Origin: Halalkaliarchaeum sp. AArc-CO
Lineage (GTDB): Archaea; Halobacteriota; Halobacteria; Halobacteriales; Haloferacaceae
Assembly: GCF_024972735.1 (NCBI RefSeq)
Contig: NZ_CP087723.1
Coordinates: 248,001-312,000, forward strand
DNA length: 64,000 bases
Reading direction: 5' to 3'
Below are positions 25,726 through 34,472 of this stretch, one piece after another. The notes below the pieces were generated by a model. That model had not been told where the DNA came from. It saw only the letters and a list, made by a program, of their open reading frames with translations, and did no database searches. The stretch's first letter is position 1. The number at the start of each line of letters is the position of its first letter. Made by a program: the position numbers and the translations under genes.

Positions 25726-26442
25726 TCAAAGCTCCTCGAGGTTCTCGAGGATTTCCTCGATATCGCGCGTCGAGACGGCAAGCGAGAAGCCGTCGACACG
25801 CGCCAGATCGGGCGCGTACTCCCAGAGATCCTCCTCGTCGATCCCGTGAAGTACCACCGCGTTCGGGGTCGGATTCACGACTCGCATCGCCACGAGCGGC
25901 GACTCCCCGCGGGTGACCCCCGTGAACACGAGCGCCCGGTTCGTCGACTGGCCGTACAGCCGGTAGAACTCCTCGCTGGAGAGCCGCGTGATCGCCGCGA
26001 TGCTGTTGATGACGGTGTGGCCGTTGACAGTGTCCTGGTCCCCACGGACGATTTCAGTCGCACCCATCGCCTCGTACAACGTCGACAGCGGCAGTGCCGT
26101 GGTGTACTCCCGGAGATCGTAGACGACGTCGCTTTCGAAGCCGGCTGAGATGACTCTGGCGTACTGGCGGATCCGTCCGCCGCCCCGTCGCTCGTCGATG
26201 TCGAGAAGCGCTTCGACCATCCGCGAGACGACCCCGATTCCGGGGGAACTTCGCCGCCCGCTCTCGTAGTCGGAGATGACCGACGACGAGACGTCGAGCT
26301 GGTTTGCCAGCGCGGTCTGGGAGACGTCGAAGTCGGTCCGCCACTTCCGGAGCGTCGCGCCGGGATCCTCACTCAGGGTGATCTCGCCGGCGATCCGGCG
26401 GGCCAGATCCGCCCGGGCCGCCTCCCGGTCTCCGTTGTCCAT
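25726..26442 (-). CDS. XRE-type HTH regulator of archaeal COG1709-like family
   Basis: 238 residues. The Cro/C1-type helix-turn-helix FDVSQTALANQLDVSSSVISDYESGRRSSPGIGVVSRMVEALL spans about residues 39-81. A C-terminal domain of 150 residues (ALPLSTLYEAMGATEIVRG, INSIAAITRLSSEEFYRLYGQ) is shared with archaeal regulators of unknown ligand. It is divergent from the CHAT gene, with a 194-base shared promoter region; control of that gene is possible but equally it may be a general regulator. Confidence 0.75.
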   Translation of the reverse strand: MDNGDREAARADLARRIAGEITLSEDPGATLRKWRTDFDVSQTALANQLDVSSSVISDYESGRRSSPGIGVVSRMVEALLDIDERRGGGRIRQYARVISAGFESDVVYDLREYTTALPLSTLYEAMGATEIVRGDQDTVNGHTVINSIAAITRLSSEEFYRLYGQSTNRALVFTGVTRGESPLVAMRVVNPTPNAVVLHGIDEEDLWEYAPDLARVDGFSLAVSTRDIEEILENLEEL

Positions 26443-26636
26443 ACACGAGACGTTGCAAGCCGGGCCGAAAAGCGTATCGAACCCCGGGTTCGTCGCCCGT
26501 CGAAAGTGATATATAGATGACTATTCGTTCCGACGCCGGTTGATTCTTTACACTCCGCCCAGAAGAGTCCGCAACGACGGTTCACACACCGTGGGGCGTC
26601 CACACCCGACCACGCCGGCGGGAAGTCCGAACGAGA
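26443..26636. promoter_or_regulatory. divergent promoter region, HTH regulator / CHAT gene
   Basis: AT-richer than its flanks. TGATATATAG at 26507-26516 is the best TATA candidate for the CHAT gene but would leave a leader of nearly 100 bases. No clear palindrome was seen. Confidence 0.3.
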
Positions 26637-28799
26637 ATGAAAAAAGTACGATTTACTGACACGGATCGGGGGGTCGAAGCGGTCGACGACATCGAAGACC
26701 GTACCTTCGAGTTGCATCTCCCCGACGGAAGCGCGGTCGGGCCGGTCTCGGCGGACCGGTTCGCCTTTCCAGTAACTGCCGGAATCGAGGTAGAGGCGAG
26801 CCGGATCGTCGTGCCGGAGTACTTCGGGCTGTTCGTGTACGATCGGGACGAAGGGTCGTTCGTTCGAACGATCAAGCCGGCTACCGATGCATTCGTGTCG
26901 GAGGGTGCGTACGACGTCGACATCGGGGGCGCTCCACTGAAGATGTACCTCTCTTTCGAGGGCGCATTCGACGTCGTCCACCGTTCGGAGGGTGCGGAGC
27001 CGGGTACGGTACTCGAATTCGACGGAAATCGGTCTGTCCGGATCGGTGCGCGGTCACTTCACTCCAGTCCGGCCGGAACGATCACCACGACCGAATCAGT
27101 CGAGGACCTGATGACTGCGGTCTCCTCGTTCGGCTCTGCAATTAAAACGTTCTCGCCGGAGCGATCGTTTCCCACGCTCCGCGGTCACCCGCCGCGGCTC
27201 GAAGTCGGCGAGGAGTTCTCCGCTCCGCCGGGCATCGAACCGCCGGAGACCGGCGTCGAGATCGCAGTCCCACCCGACGTCAAGTCGGTGTACACGGTCG
27301 CTTCGCTTTCGTACTATCTCGGCGCGAAGATCGTTCCCGGTTCGGAGCCGGCGATCCTCGCGAACGGGGATCGGTTCCCGTTGACGGGCGAGAACGCCCC
27401 CCGGAACGCCCGGGCGCTGATGGACGGCGCCGCGGGGGCCCTGGAGCGGCAGTTCGCCCTCGACTGCGTGGTCCGGACGGCGGGGCTTTACGACGTGGAT
27501 CTCAGGGAAACACAGCGATTGATCGAACGCATCGACGTCGATCTCCAGCATCTGTACGATCTTCCGCTTCCGGATCGGATCGGCGCGTACTTCGAGGTTC
27601 CCGGACACGTCGTCGACGACCTCCTCGAATGGCACTCGACTACTGACATCGTACCCTCGTACCGGTTCGCGAAGTTCCTCCCGTACGCAGTGGCGGAACT
27701 CTCGCAAATCCGGAGTTACGATCCGTCCAGGGCCGACGAGGAACTGACTGCCTCGAGCGCGAACACCGGGGACTTCTTCCGGACGACCGACCGAAACGTC
27801 ACGGAATCGGACGCGGACGGGCCGCGACCGGCGCTCGGCATGGGATCTCGTTCGGCCGACACTTCCGAACGACGCAGACGGAACCCGAGCGAAGTAGTGT
27901 CGCCGCCGGAGGTCGATACGGATACACACGTGTGGATCGCCGACCAGTATCCGGTTCGGGCAGGGAAACCGACGCTGGAGTCACTGGAACGACGTTTCGA
28001 GTCGAAGCCCGAAAAGGAGGAACCGGAATGGATCCGGATCCTGGTCGTCTGTAACGATTCGGAGATGCGCGAGGAGAGCGAGGACCTGTACGGGTTCCGT
28101 GACTTCTTCGAGTTCGATATCGACGTTCGGTACGATCTCTCGACGGACGAACTCCGCGAGGCGTTGCACGAAGAATTCGACTTCTTTCACTACGTCGGTC
28201 ATGTCGACGAGCAGGGGATGCGGTGTCACGACGGTTGGCTCGACCTCCACGACCTCGAGTACACCGGCGTGGAGTTGTTCTTCCTCAACGCCTGCACGTC
28301 GTTCTCTCAGGGTCGGGGGCTCGTCGATGCCGGCAGCCGCGGCGGCGTAATCACACTTGCGGAGGTGTACAACTCGCTTGCAACACGGTTCGGCAGGCGG
28401 CTCGCCCGATTGCTGGACGCCGGCTTCGACCTGTACGGGGCGTTGGCGGCGGGGCGAGACAGTGTCATCGGCGGCGGGATGTACGGCATCATCGGTGACG
28501 GTCGCGCGTCTCTGTGTTACAATACAGATGGGGTTCCGACGCTGTATCGGGTCGAACGGATGGGAGAAGACGACTTCGAGATCACGCCAATCTCGTATCC
28601 CACATCGAATTACAATGTTGGTACTATGCTGACTTTCATGTATGAGAAAAATGAGATAATGCACATCGGATCCGGTACGGGTGTGCCTTATACACTTCCG
28701 GGCCAGGAATTGTCAGAATTCTTGTCGGGGAAATCAATACCCGTAGAAGTGAACGGCAAACTATACTGGTCTAACGAACTCGGTCCCTCTGATATCTAG
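26637..28799 (+). CDS. CHAT-domain (caspase-like) protein
   Basis: 720 residues. The C-terminal 230 residues carry a CHAT protease: FDFFHYVGHVDEQG supplies the catalytic His522 and ELFFLNACTSFSQG the Cys553, followed by GGVITLAEVYNSLATRFGRRL. The first 400 residues are an unrecognised, largely beta-rich region, then a polar linker of about 80 residues. CHAT proteases act in prokaryotic cell-death and defence systems by cleaving a partner. The stop codon is shared, as the palindrome CTAG, with the convergent 45-residue membrane peptide. The last 150 bases are more AT-rich than the rest, as is the downstream gap, which hints at horizontal acquisition. Confidence 0.8.
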   Translation: MKKVRFTDTDRGVEAVDDIEDRTFELHLPDGSAVGPVSADRFAFPVTAGIEVEASRIVVPEYFGLFVYDRDEGSFVRTIKPATDAFVSEGAYDVDIGGAPLKMYLSFEGAFDVVHRSEGAEPGTVLEFDGNRSVRIGARSLHSSPAGTITTTESVEDLMTAVSSFGSAIKTFSPERSFPTLRGHPPRLEVGEEFSAPPGIEPPETGVEIAVPPDVKSVYTVASLSYYLGAKIVPGSEPAILANGDRFPLTGENAPRNARALMDGAAGALERQFALDCVVRTAGLYDVDLRETQRLIERIDVDLQHLYDLPLPDRIGAYFEVPGHVVDDLLEWHSTTDIVPSYRFAKFLPYAVAELSQIRSYDPSRADEELTASSANTGDFFRTTDRNVTESDADGPRPALGMGSRSADTSERRRRNPSEVVSPPEVDTDTHVWIADQYPVRAGKPTLESLERRFESKPEKEEPEWIRILVVCNDSEMREESEDLYGFRDFFEFDIDVRYDLSTDELREALHEEFDFFHYVGHVDEQGMRCHDGWLDLHDLEYTGVELFFLNACTSFSQGRGLVDAGSRGGVITLAEVYNSLATRFGRRLARLLDAGFDLYGALAAGRDSVIGGGMYGIIGDGRASLCYNTDGVPTLYRVERMGEDDFEITPISYPTSNYNVGTMLTFMYEKNEIMHIGSGTGVPYTLPGQELSEFLSGKSIPVEVNGKLYWSNELGPSDI

Positions 28800-28933
28800 G
28801 GACCTGGCTGAGGAACTGCGCCACTGTTCGCCACGACGCTCCCGGCCTGCGTCAACAGCAGGGTAATCGTGAACAGGACGCCGATCATCTTGGGGTGCTG
28901 TGCCAGGTATTCGCTGATGCTTGCTTCCGACAT
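28796..28933 (-). CDS. 45-residue membrane peptide convergent with the CHAT gene
   Basis: Frame from ATG at 28933 to TAG at 28798-28796. It starts SEASISEYLAQHPKMIGVL, continues as one transmembrane helix (GVLFTITLLLTQAGSVV) and ends NSGAVPQPGP. The layout (polar helix, KMIGVLFT, helix, short tail with a Pro-Gly-Pro end) recalls a family of tiny haloarchaeal proteins that I remember as DUF7503, sometimes encoded next to CHAT genes. AAGGAG lies eight bases upstream of the start, and AT-rich TATA-like sequence follows. A substrate or effector of the CHAT protease is the attractive reading; it is not shown by sequence alone. Confidence 0.7.
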   Translation of the reverse strand: MSEASISEYLAQHPKMIGVLFTITLLLTQAGSVVANSGAVPQPGP

Positions 28934-29164
28934 ACATGAACTCCTTTTTCGGGAAATATTAAAATAATATTTAAATAAATCTGATCAAAAATAAGTTGTA
29001 TTAAAGTGTGTAAAAATGAATGAACTACTCGTTGGTATGTTCGACGATTCAACGGGAATTTACAAATAACTGTGGGGTGGTACGGACGATCGAGGGGTTC
29101 GCTTCCGGTGTCGACGCCTCGAACCGGCCGAAACCCGGATATCCCTGCGGCCGTATTCCCGGAC
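28934..29164. promoter_or_regulatory. AT-rich intergenic region after the CHAT/peptide pair
   Basis: The first 100 bases are strikingly AT-rich (several runs such as AATATTAAAATAATATTTAA) and contain TATA candidates for the membrane peptide on the minus strand. A 17-codon frame at 29016 (MNELLVGMFDDSTGIYK) is too short to judge. The rest is the promoter side of the hydrolase-like gene at 29165. Confidence 0.4.
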
Positions 29165-29809
29165 ATGCCGCCGACCACGGTACACGTGGCGATCGCGGGG
29201 CTGATCGCCTGTGCCCTGCTGCAACACCACTTCGACACGAAGGCGATCCTCCTCGTACTGGTCGCCAGCGCTGCCCTCGATCTCGATGCGTTGCTGGCCG
29301 TCTACTGGTCGGGGACACATCGGGCCGCATTGCACAACATCTGGCTCCCGCTCGGGGCGTTCGCGCTGCTCGCGTGGGATGTGAAGTTCCGGGCGGAGTC
29401 GTTCGTGCTCTCTCGATGGGGGGAATACGGCTGGCGAGTCGGCTGGGTGACGATCGTCGCGATCACGTTCGGTCACATCCTGCTGGACGCCTTCTACAAC
29501 GGCGTCAACCTGTTCTGGCCGCTCCACGACCAGCTGTACGATTTCTCCGGGGAGCTACTCGTTTCCGACCAGCGAGGGTTCGTGCAGGACGTGATCGACC
29601 TCGGGGACGACGGCACCACCCAGCGCGGCGGCTCCGGCGACGTCCACTACACGACCGCCGTCGACCCGTCACCGGCGCCCAGTCCCGATGAGGACCCCGA
29701 ACGCGTGGCGTATCTCGCAGAGACCGGAGAACACATCCTGCTTACTGTCGTCGGATTCGCGGTCGTCGCCTATCGGATCTGGGAGCACCGGCGCGGCGAC
29801 GGCGTCTGA
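29165..29809 (+). CDS. YdjM-like membrane-bound metal-dependent hydrolase
   Basis: 214 residues. The pattern is that of the DUF457/YdjM family: PPTTVHVAIAGLIACALLQ, the acidic LDLDALLAV, HNIWLPLGAFALLAWD and the metal motif GHILLDAFYNGVNLFWPL. Four to five membrane helices are visible. Bases 29560-29690 encode a hydrophilic, disordered stretch before the last helix. The proposed hydrolase activity of this family is not well established. Start at the second possible ATG, where homology begins. Confidence 0.75.
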   Translation: MPPTTVHVAIAGLIACALLQHHFDTKAILLVLVASAALDLDALLAVYWSGTHRAALHNIWLPLGAFALLAWDVKFRAESFVLSRWGEYGWRVGWVTIVAITFGHILLDAFYNGVNLFWPLHDQLYDFSGELLVSDQRGFVQDVIDLGDDGTTQRGGSGDVHYTTAVDPSPAPSPDEDPERVAYLAETGEHILLTVVGFAVVAYRIWEHRRGDGV

Positions 29810-29914
29810 TACTGATTATTGTAGCGATTTACCGGTCGATCGGCCATCCGGCCCGCCGATCGTCCGGGTACGGCCGAGAATACTCAGTATGAGCCGGGTT
29901 CGGGTTTCCGGAAG

Positions 29915-30550
29915 CTACCGATCCCACTCGTAGCGTATTGCCGGTGGCTCCGCCATCGCGTCGACTGCCTCGCGCCACTCGGGTTGACTGATCGAGTACG
30001 CGATCTGATCGTGGACGCTCCCGTCGGCGTAGCTGATAGCGTTTCGGATCCGCCCCTCCCGCCGACCACCGAAGCGGTCGACGTACCGTTCGACTGCCTT
30101 TTGGGAGTTCTCGTTGTCGGGGTGATGTGTCACCCGAACGACGTCCAGATCCAACTGTCCCAGTGCCAGGTCCAGTAGTGCGCCCGCACGTTCGCGGGAG
30201 TAACCGCGACCCCAGAAGCGTTTGCGGAGCCAGATCCCCATCTCCGCCCGGCGGAGTTCCCACTCGATCCTGAGCCCGGAAAAGCCGGCGAGTTCGCCCG
30301 CGCCGGGCTCCCCGTCCCGGGGGCGGATCGCGTAGTCGGCGACGGTTCCCTCCTCGCGGCCGTCGACCCCGCCCTCCAGGAAATCGAGGGACTCTTTCGG
30401 ATGAGCGTGTGGCTCCCAGGTGACGTGCTCGGTCACCTCTTCGATCGCGTCGCCGTCTGAACAGTACTCGTACAGTTCGAGGTAGTCGACGTTCTCCGGC
30501 GTCCGGGACTCGAGCCCGAGGCGCTCGGTTTCGATCCGTTCGGGGAACAT
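29915..30550 (-). CDS. GNAT acetyltransferase (RimJ/RimL type)
   Basis: 211 residues. MFPERIETERLGLESRTPENVDYLELY is the usual start of RimJ/RimL-like N-acetyltransferases. EMGIWLRKRFWGRGYSRERAGALLDLA holds the acetyl-CoA-binding RGYSRE motif, and THHPDNENSQKAVERY follows. A TATA box (CCTTTTTATA, 30580-30571 on the minus strand) lies 21-30 bases before the ATG, so the transcript is leaderless. The acceptor could be a ribosomal protein N-terminus or a small molecule. Confidence 0.85.
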   Translation of the reverse strand: MFPERIETERLGLESRTPENVDYLELYEYCSDGDAIEEVTEHVTWEPHAHPKESLDFLEGGVDGREEGTVADYAIRPRDGEPGAGELAGFSGLRIEWELRRAEMGIWLRKRFWGRGYSRERAGALLDLALGQLDLDVVRVTHHPDNENSQKAVERYVDRFGGRREGRIRNAISYADGSVHDQIAYSISQPEWREAVDAMAEPPAIRYEWDR

Positions 30551-30570
30551 ACCTCCCGGTCTCGTTCGAG

Positions 30571-30580
30571 TATAAAAAGG
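30571..30580 (-). promoter_or_regulatory. TATA box of the GNAT gene
   Basis: CCTTTTTATA on the minus strand, 21-30 bases upstream of the start at 30550, consistent with leaderless transcription. Confidence 0.55.
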
Positions 30581-30662
30581 ATTGCCGCGGTGTGAGACAC
30601 GTTATCGACTGATTCAAGTACATTTGTACAAACCACAGGGTAATGGAGAGCTGGCACATGCC

Positions 30663-31973
30663 ATGAACGGAATCGTCATCGGCGGGGCACGCTCCGGGGT
30701 CGGAAAGACGGTCGCGACGCTTTCTGTGATTCGGGCGCTGGAAAACGCCGGTCGTGCGGTTCAGCCCGCGAAGGCCGGTCCGGATTTCATCGATCCGAGC
30801 CACCACGAACGCGTGGCCGGCCGTCCCTCCCGGACGCTGGATCTGTGGATGCAAGGCGAGGACGGGCTCCGGCGCAACTACCACCGGGGTGAGGGGGACG
30901 TCTGCGTCGTCGAGGGCGTGATGGGACTGTACGACGGCGACGTCTCCAGTACGGCCGCGGTCGCGGAGGCGCTGTCTCTCCCGGTCGTTCTCGTCGTCAA
31001 CGCGAGCGCCGGCATGGAGAGCGTCGCCGCGACCGCGCTCGGCTTCCGGGAGTACGCCGACCGGATCGGTCTCGAGATCGACGTCGCGGGCATCATCGCA
31101 CAGCGTGCCCACGGCGGCCGTCACGAACGGGGGATCCGCGAGGCGCTTCCCGAGGAGATGGCGTACTTCGGTCGAATTCCGCCACAGGAGGACCTGGAGA
31201 TCCCGGACCGCCATCTGGGGTTGCACATGGGCGAGGAGTCCCCACTCCCGCAGTCGGCACTCGATGCCGCGGCAGACCACCTCGAGGCGGATCGGCTCCT
31301 CGAGACCGCGCGGGAGCCACCCCGGCCCGACACAGCCTCCCCCGTCTCGTCTCGGCCGTCCGGGGACGGCCCCAGCGTCGCCGTCGCCCGCGACGCGGCG
31401 TTTCGGTTCGTCTATCCGGCCACGATCGAACGGCTCCGGGAGGCCGGAGTGCTCGTCACGTTTCAGCCAGTCGCGGGCGACGACGTGCCCGACTGTGACG
31501 GCGTGTATCTCCCTGGCGGGTATCCGGAACTCCACGCCGAGGCGCTGTCGGGAAGTCCGGCGGTCGACCAGCTCGCCGACCGAGCGGCCGACGGGCTCCC
31601 CATCTTCGGGGAGTGTGGCGGGCTGATGGCGCTTTCCGAGACGCTCACAACAGCCGAGGGGACCGAACACGACATGGCAGGGATCCTGCCGGCGGCGGTC
31701 CGGATGCACGACCGATATCGGGCGCTCGACCACGTCCAGTTGCGCGCCCGGACGGGAACTCTGACCGCCGCGCCCGGCGAGCGACTCCGTGGCCACGAGT
31801 TTCACTACTCCAGCGCCGACGTCGCGGGTGACGCTAGCTTCGCGTTCGAGGTCGAACGGGGTGACGGCATCGCGGACGGGCTCGACGGGCTCACCGAACA
31901 CCGGACGCTGGGGACGTATGCCCACGTTCACCCCGAAAGCGGCGCGTTCGATTCGTTCCTCGATCGGCTGTAG
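30663..31973 (+). CDS. cbiA: cobyrinic acid a,c-diamide synthase
   Basis: 436 residues. The ATP-dependent amidotransferase amidates the a and c side chains of cobyrinate, using glutamine, in cobalamin synthesis. P-loop GGARSGVGKT at 7-16, KAGPDFIDPSHH, and VVEGVMGLYDG in the synthetase half. The class-I glutaminase-like half has GVYLPGGYPE and the nucleophile Cys318 in FGECGGLMAL, with GHEFHYS near the end. It stands alone here, with no other cobalamin gene in the window and no riboswitch upstream. The ATG at 30663 begins MNGIVIGG; the frame upstream is unconvincing. Confidence 0.92.
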   Translation: MNGIVIGGARSGVGKTVATLSVIRALENAGRAVQPAKAGPDFIDPSHHERVAGRPSRTLDLWMQGEDGLRRNYHRGEGDVCVVEGVMGLYDGDVSSTAAVAEALSLPVVLVVNASAGMESVAATALGFREYADRIGLEIDVAGIIAQRAHGGRHERGIREALPEEMAYFGRIPPQEDLEIPDRHLGLHMGEESPLPQSALDAAADHLEADRLLETAREPPRPDTASPVSSRPSGDGPSVAVARDAAFRFVYPATIERLREAGVLVTFQPVAGDDVPDCDGVYLPGGYPELHAEALSGSPAVDQLADRAADGLPIFGECGGLMALSETLTTAEGTEHDMAGILPAAVRMHDRYRALDHVQLRARTGTLTAAPGERLRGHEFHYSSADVAGDASFAFEVERGDGIADGLDGLTEHRTLGTYAHVHPESGAFDSFLDRL

Positions 31974-32023
31974 GCGTTTCCGCTCGTCTTTTGAGCCCCG
32001 CGCTCGAACTCCCTTCAAGCCGC

Positions 32024-33595
32024 ATGACAGACTGGACTGAATCGTATCGTCCCCGCACGCTCTCGGAGGTTCGGGGCAACGACAAGGCCCGAGAGAAGCT
32101 CCGCGAGTGGGCGGAAAACTGGGACGACCACCGGGAGGCAGTCGTCCTGTACGGCAGCCCCGGCGTCGGCAAGACCTCGGCGGCACACGCGCTCGCGAGC
32201 GACATGGGGTGGAAGACCGTCGAACTGAACGCCTCCGATCAGCGCACCGCCGACGTCATCGAGCGGTTCGCGGGACGGGCGGCGAAAAACGCAACCCTCG
32301 CGGGCAGCGCGGCCGGCGGGGGCGCCCGCGGCGGCGACACCGCCTCCAGACAACTGGTGATCCTCGACGAGGCGGACAACATCCACGGAAACTACGACCG
32401 CGGGGGCGCCCGGGCGATCACTCGGCTGGTGAAGGAGGCCAGCCAGCCGATCGTGCTGATCGCGAACGACTACTACGAGATGTCCCGTGGGCTGCGCAAC
32501 GCATGCCGGGAGATCGAGTTCAGGGACGTCTCCCCTCGATCGATCGTGCCCGTGTTGCGGAACATCTGCCGCCAGGAGAGCGTCGAGTTCGAGCCCGACG
32601 CGCTCCAGCGGATCGCCGAACGCAACGCCGGCGATCTCCGAGGGGCGGTAAACGACCTCCAGGCGATCGCGGAGGGTCGCGATCGGATCACCCTCGAAGC
32701 GGTCGTTACGGGCGACCGGGACCGGACGATCGGAATCTTCCCGTTCCTCGATGCGGTGTTGAAAGAGGAGACGCCCGAAGAGGCGCTCCGGTCGGGCTAC
32801 GACGTCGACGAGACGCCCGACGACCTCGCAAAGTGGGTCGAGGGGAACGTCCTGAAGGCGTACGACACGGACGAGGCGGCCCGCGCCTACGAGTTCCTCT
32901 CGAACGCCGACGTCTGGCTCGGCCGGGTTCGCGCGAGCCAGGACTACTCCTACTGGCGGTACGTCACCGACAACGTCGCCGCCGGCGTCGCCGCCTCGCG
33001 CAACGGAACCAAGGGCGGCTGGACGCGATGGGGACGCCCGCAGTTCTGGCGGTCCTCGGACGCGACCGCAGAGGAGGTCGTCCGGAAGATCGCGGCTGCG
33101 AACGGCTCGAGCATGGCGACGGCCCGCCGCGAGATCCTGCCGTACCTCTCGGCGGTAACGCACCACTGCAAGCCACGGGAGCTCACCGTCGCGATGGCGG
33201 CCGCCTACGAGTTCGAGGAGAAACACGTCTCCGTTGTCACCGGTTCCGGCGAATCGACGAACAAGGTCCAGTCGATCGTCGAGGACGCCGAGAGCTTGCG
33301 GGAAGAGCGGATGGAGGATCACGCCGGGGGCGCGTTCGAAACCCGCCCGAACGCCGGCGACGACGAATCCGACGGCGAACGCGACGGTAGCGGATCAGCG
33401 GAAGAGGCCGACGAAAGCGCCGGTTCCGGCGGCGAAAACGCGACGCTCGATGAGCTCTCTACTGCGGACGAGTCGGACGACGCAACTGGGGGCGGTGAAA
33501 ACGGGGGCGACGAAAACACGGACGCCGAAAATACGGACGACGAAAACACGGACGACGAAGACGACGGACAGCTGAGCTTCGGCGATTTTACCTGA
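32024..33595 (+). CDS. rfcL: replication factor C large subunit
   Basis: 523-residue clamp-loader subunit that loads PCNA at primer ends. N-terminus DWTESYRPRTLSEVRGND, Walker A GSPGVGKT at 44-51, Walker B VILDEADN, followed by the collar domain. The last 120 residues are an acidic, low-complexity tail with repeated ENTDDENTDD. The protein ends GQLSFGDFT, a likely PCNA-interacting peptide. It follows cbiA by 50 bases on the same strand. No intein is present, although archaeal RFC genes often carry one. Confidence 0.94.
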   Translation: MTDWTESYRPRTLSEVRGNDKAREKLREWAENWDDHREAVVLYGSPGVGKTSAAHALASDMGWKTVELNASDQRTADVIERFAGRAAKNATLAGSAAGGGARGGDTASRQLVILDEADNIHGNYDRGGARAITRLVKEASQPIVLIANDYYEMSRGLRNACREIEFRDVSPRSIVPVLRNICRQESVEFEPDALQRIAERNAGDLRGAVNDLQAIAEGRDRITLEAVVTGDRDRTIGIFPFLDAVLKEETPEEALRSGYDVDETPDDLAKWVEGNVLKAYDTDEAARAYEFLSNADVWLGRVRASQDYSYWRYVTDNVAAGVAASRNGTKGGWTRWGRPQFWRSSDATAEEVVRKIAAANGSSMATARREILPYLSAVTHHCKPRELTVAMAAAYEFEEKHVSVVTGSGESTNKVQSIVEDAESLREERMEDHAGGAFETRPNAGDDESDGERDGSGSAEEADESAGSGGENATLDELSTADESDDATGGGENGGDENTDAENTDDENTDDEDDGQLSFGDFT

Positions 33596-33610
33596 CGGCT
33601 GTCGCGGTGA

Positions 33611-33853
33611 TCAGACGGTCTGTTCTCCGTCGTCGTCGAACACCGCGATCGCATCGACAGGACACACGCGTGCGGCAAATTCCGCTTCGAACTCTTCGCC
33701 GTCGGGAACCTCCAGGACGAACACCCCCTCCTCGGTTTCCTCGGCGCCGGGAAGATCGGCTTTTCCGTCGTCGACGTTCTCTTCGAACCCGCCCCACTCG
33801 TCGACACACTGGAACATTCCGATACAGGTGTTGCGATCGAACTCGATTCGCAT
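33611..33853 (-). CDS. small single-cluster ferredoxin
   Basis: 80 residues. Start IEFDRNTCIGMFQCVDEWGGF and end FAARVCPVDAIAVFDD. Only three cysteines are visible (positions 9, 15 and 63). The CxxCxxC of standard ferredoxins is replaced by C-x5-C, so the cluster may be [3Fe-4S] or a [4Fe-4S] with a non-cysteine ligand. The insert of 45 residues between the ligands is acidic, a haloadaptation. It is convergent with rfcL, the stops being 15 bases apart. Redox partner not evident. Confidence 0.82.
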   Translation of the reverse strand: MRIEFDRNTCIGMFQCVDEWGGFEENVDDGKADLPGAEETEEGVFVLEVPDGEEFEAEFAARVCPVDAIAVFDDDGEQTV

Positions 33854-33930
33854 TGTACAGGTGAACTCCGATCCCTACCAAGTTAGTTTCGTCGGGGGCG
33901 CCGGCGTCGATCACCGGTGTCGACCGCCGG

Positions 33931-34188
33931 CTAACGCGGCTCGACGCGCCAGGTCGTCGCGCTCGTATAGGACCACTTCTCGATCGTCAGATCGGGAACG
34001 CCTCCCTCTAGTTGGGCCATCAGCGCGCCGATTTCCTTCGGGGAGAGATCGACGTCGTCGGCGATGAACTTGCTTTTGAAGTAGAGCTCCCCGCCGGTGT
34101 CGGCGACCTCTTCGCGGAGGTAGTTCGCGAGCTTCCGGGCTTTCGGGGAGTCGGGAAGAGAGCTCGAGGTTGAGACGTGGGCGCTCAT
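33931..34188 (-). CDS. small haloarchaeal winged-helix-like protein (DUF7123-like)
   Basis: 85 residues. KARKLANYLREEVADTGGELYFKSKFIADDVDLSPKEIGALMAQL reads as a winged-helix fold, and WSYTSATTWRVEP as its last strand. It resembles the haloarchaeal family I recall as DUF7123; function unknown. It overlaps the upstream membrane-protein gene as ATGA, so the two are translationally coupled. DNA binding is plausible but not shown. Confidence 0.75.
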   Translation of the reverse strand: MSAHVSTSSSLPDSPKARKLANYLREEVADTGGELYFKSKFIADDVDLSPKEIGALMAQLEGGVPDLTIEKWSYTSATTWRVEPR

Positions 34189-34472
34189 CGGGACTCACCT
34201 CCCCCGAGCGGTGGGGACCGGTTGTGGGCTCGTCCGTGGCCGATCAGAATGCAGGCGACGTGCAACGCGAGCAGGAGCAAAAACAGGTCGACCCGCTGTC
34301 CGGCGACGGACTCGTGTAACGCGAGGACGTACGCCAGCGGGAGCAGAATCGCACCCCAGAACGCGAGGACGCGAACCGTTTCGCCGAGGCGGCTGGCTGC
34401 GCTTTCCGCCATCGTCCCCGCGCTTCCGGGGACGGGGAATCGATCAGTGGAGGGTTGTGTGCTGCCGGACAT
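34185..34472 (-). CDS. small membrane protein, unknown, coupled to the DUF7123-like gene
   Basis: 95 residues with two predicted membrane helices (VLAFWGAILLPLAYVLAL and VDLFLLLLALHVACILIG), a 25-residue polar N-terminus and a Gly/Pro-rich C-terminus. No family recognised. On the minus strand GGTTTATATG lies about 40-50 bases upstream of its start, a candidate promoter for this two-gene unit. Confidence 0.65.
   Translation of the reverse strand: MSGSTQPSTDRFPVPGSAGTMAESAASRLGETVRVLAFWGAILLPLAYVLALHESVAGQRVDLFLLLLALHVACILIGHGRAHNRSPPLGGGESR

Noticed and set aside
29016-29069. 17-codon frame MNELLVGMFDDSTGIYK in AT-rich DNA
   Set aside because: Too short to support, with no ribosome-binding site.
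30551-30662. Cobalamin riboswitch upstream of cbiA
   Set aside because: The gap is short, and no conserved B12-box-like or structured sequence is visible. Only a weak GTACA-TT-TGTAC palindrome at 30618 was seen.
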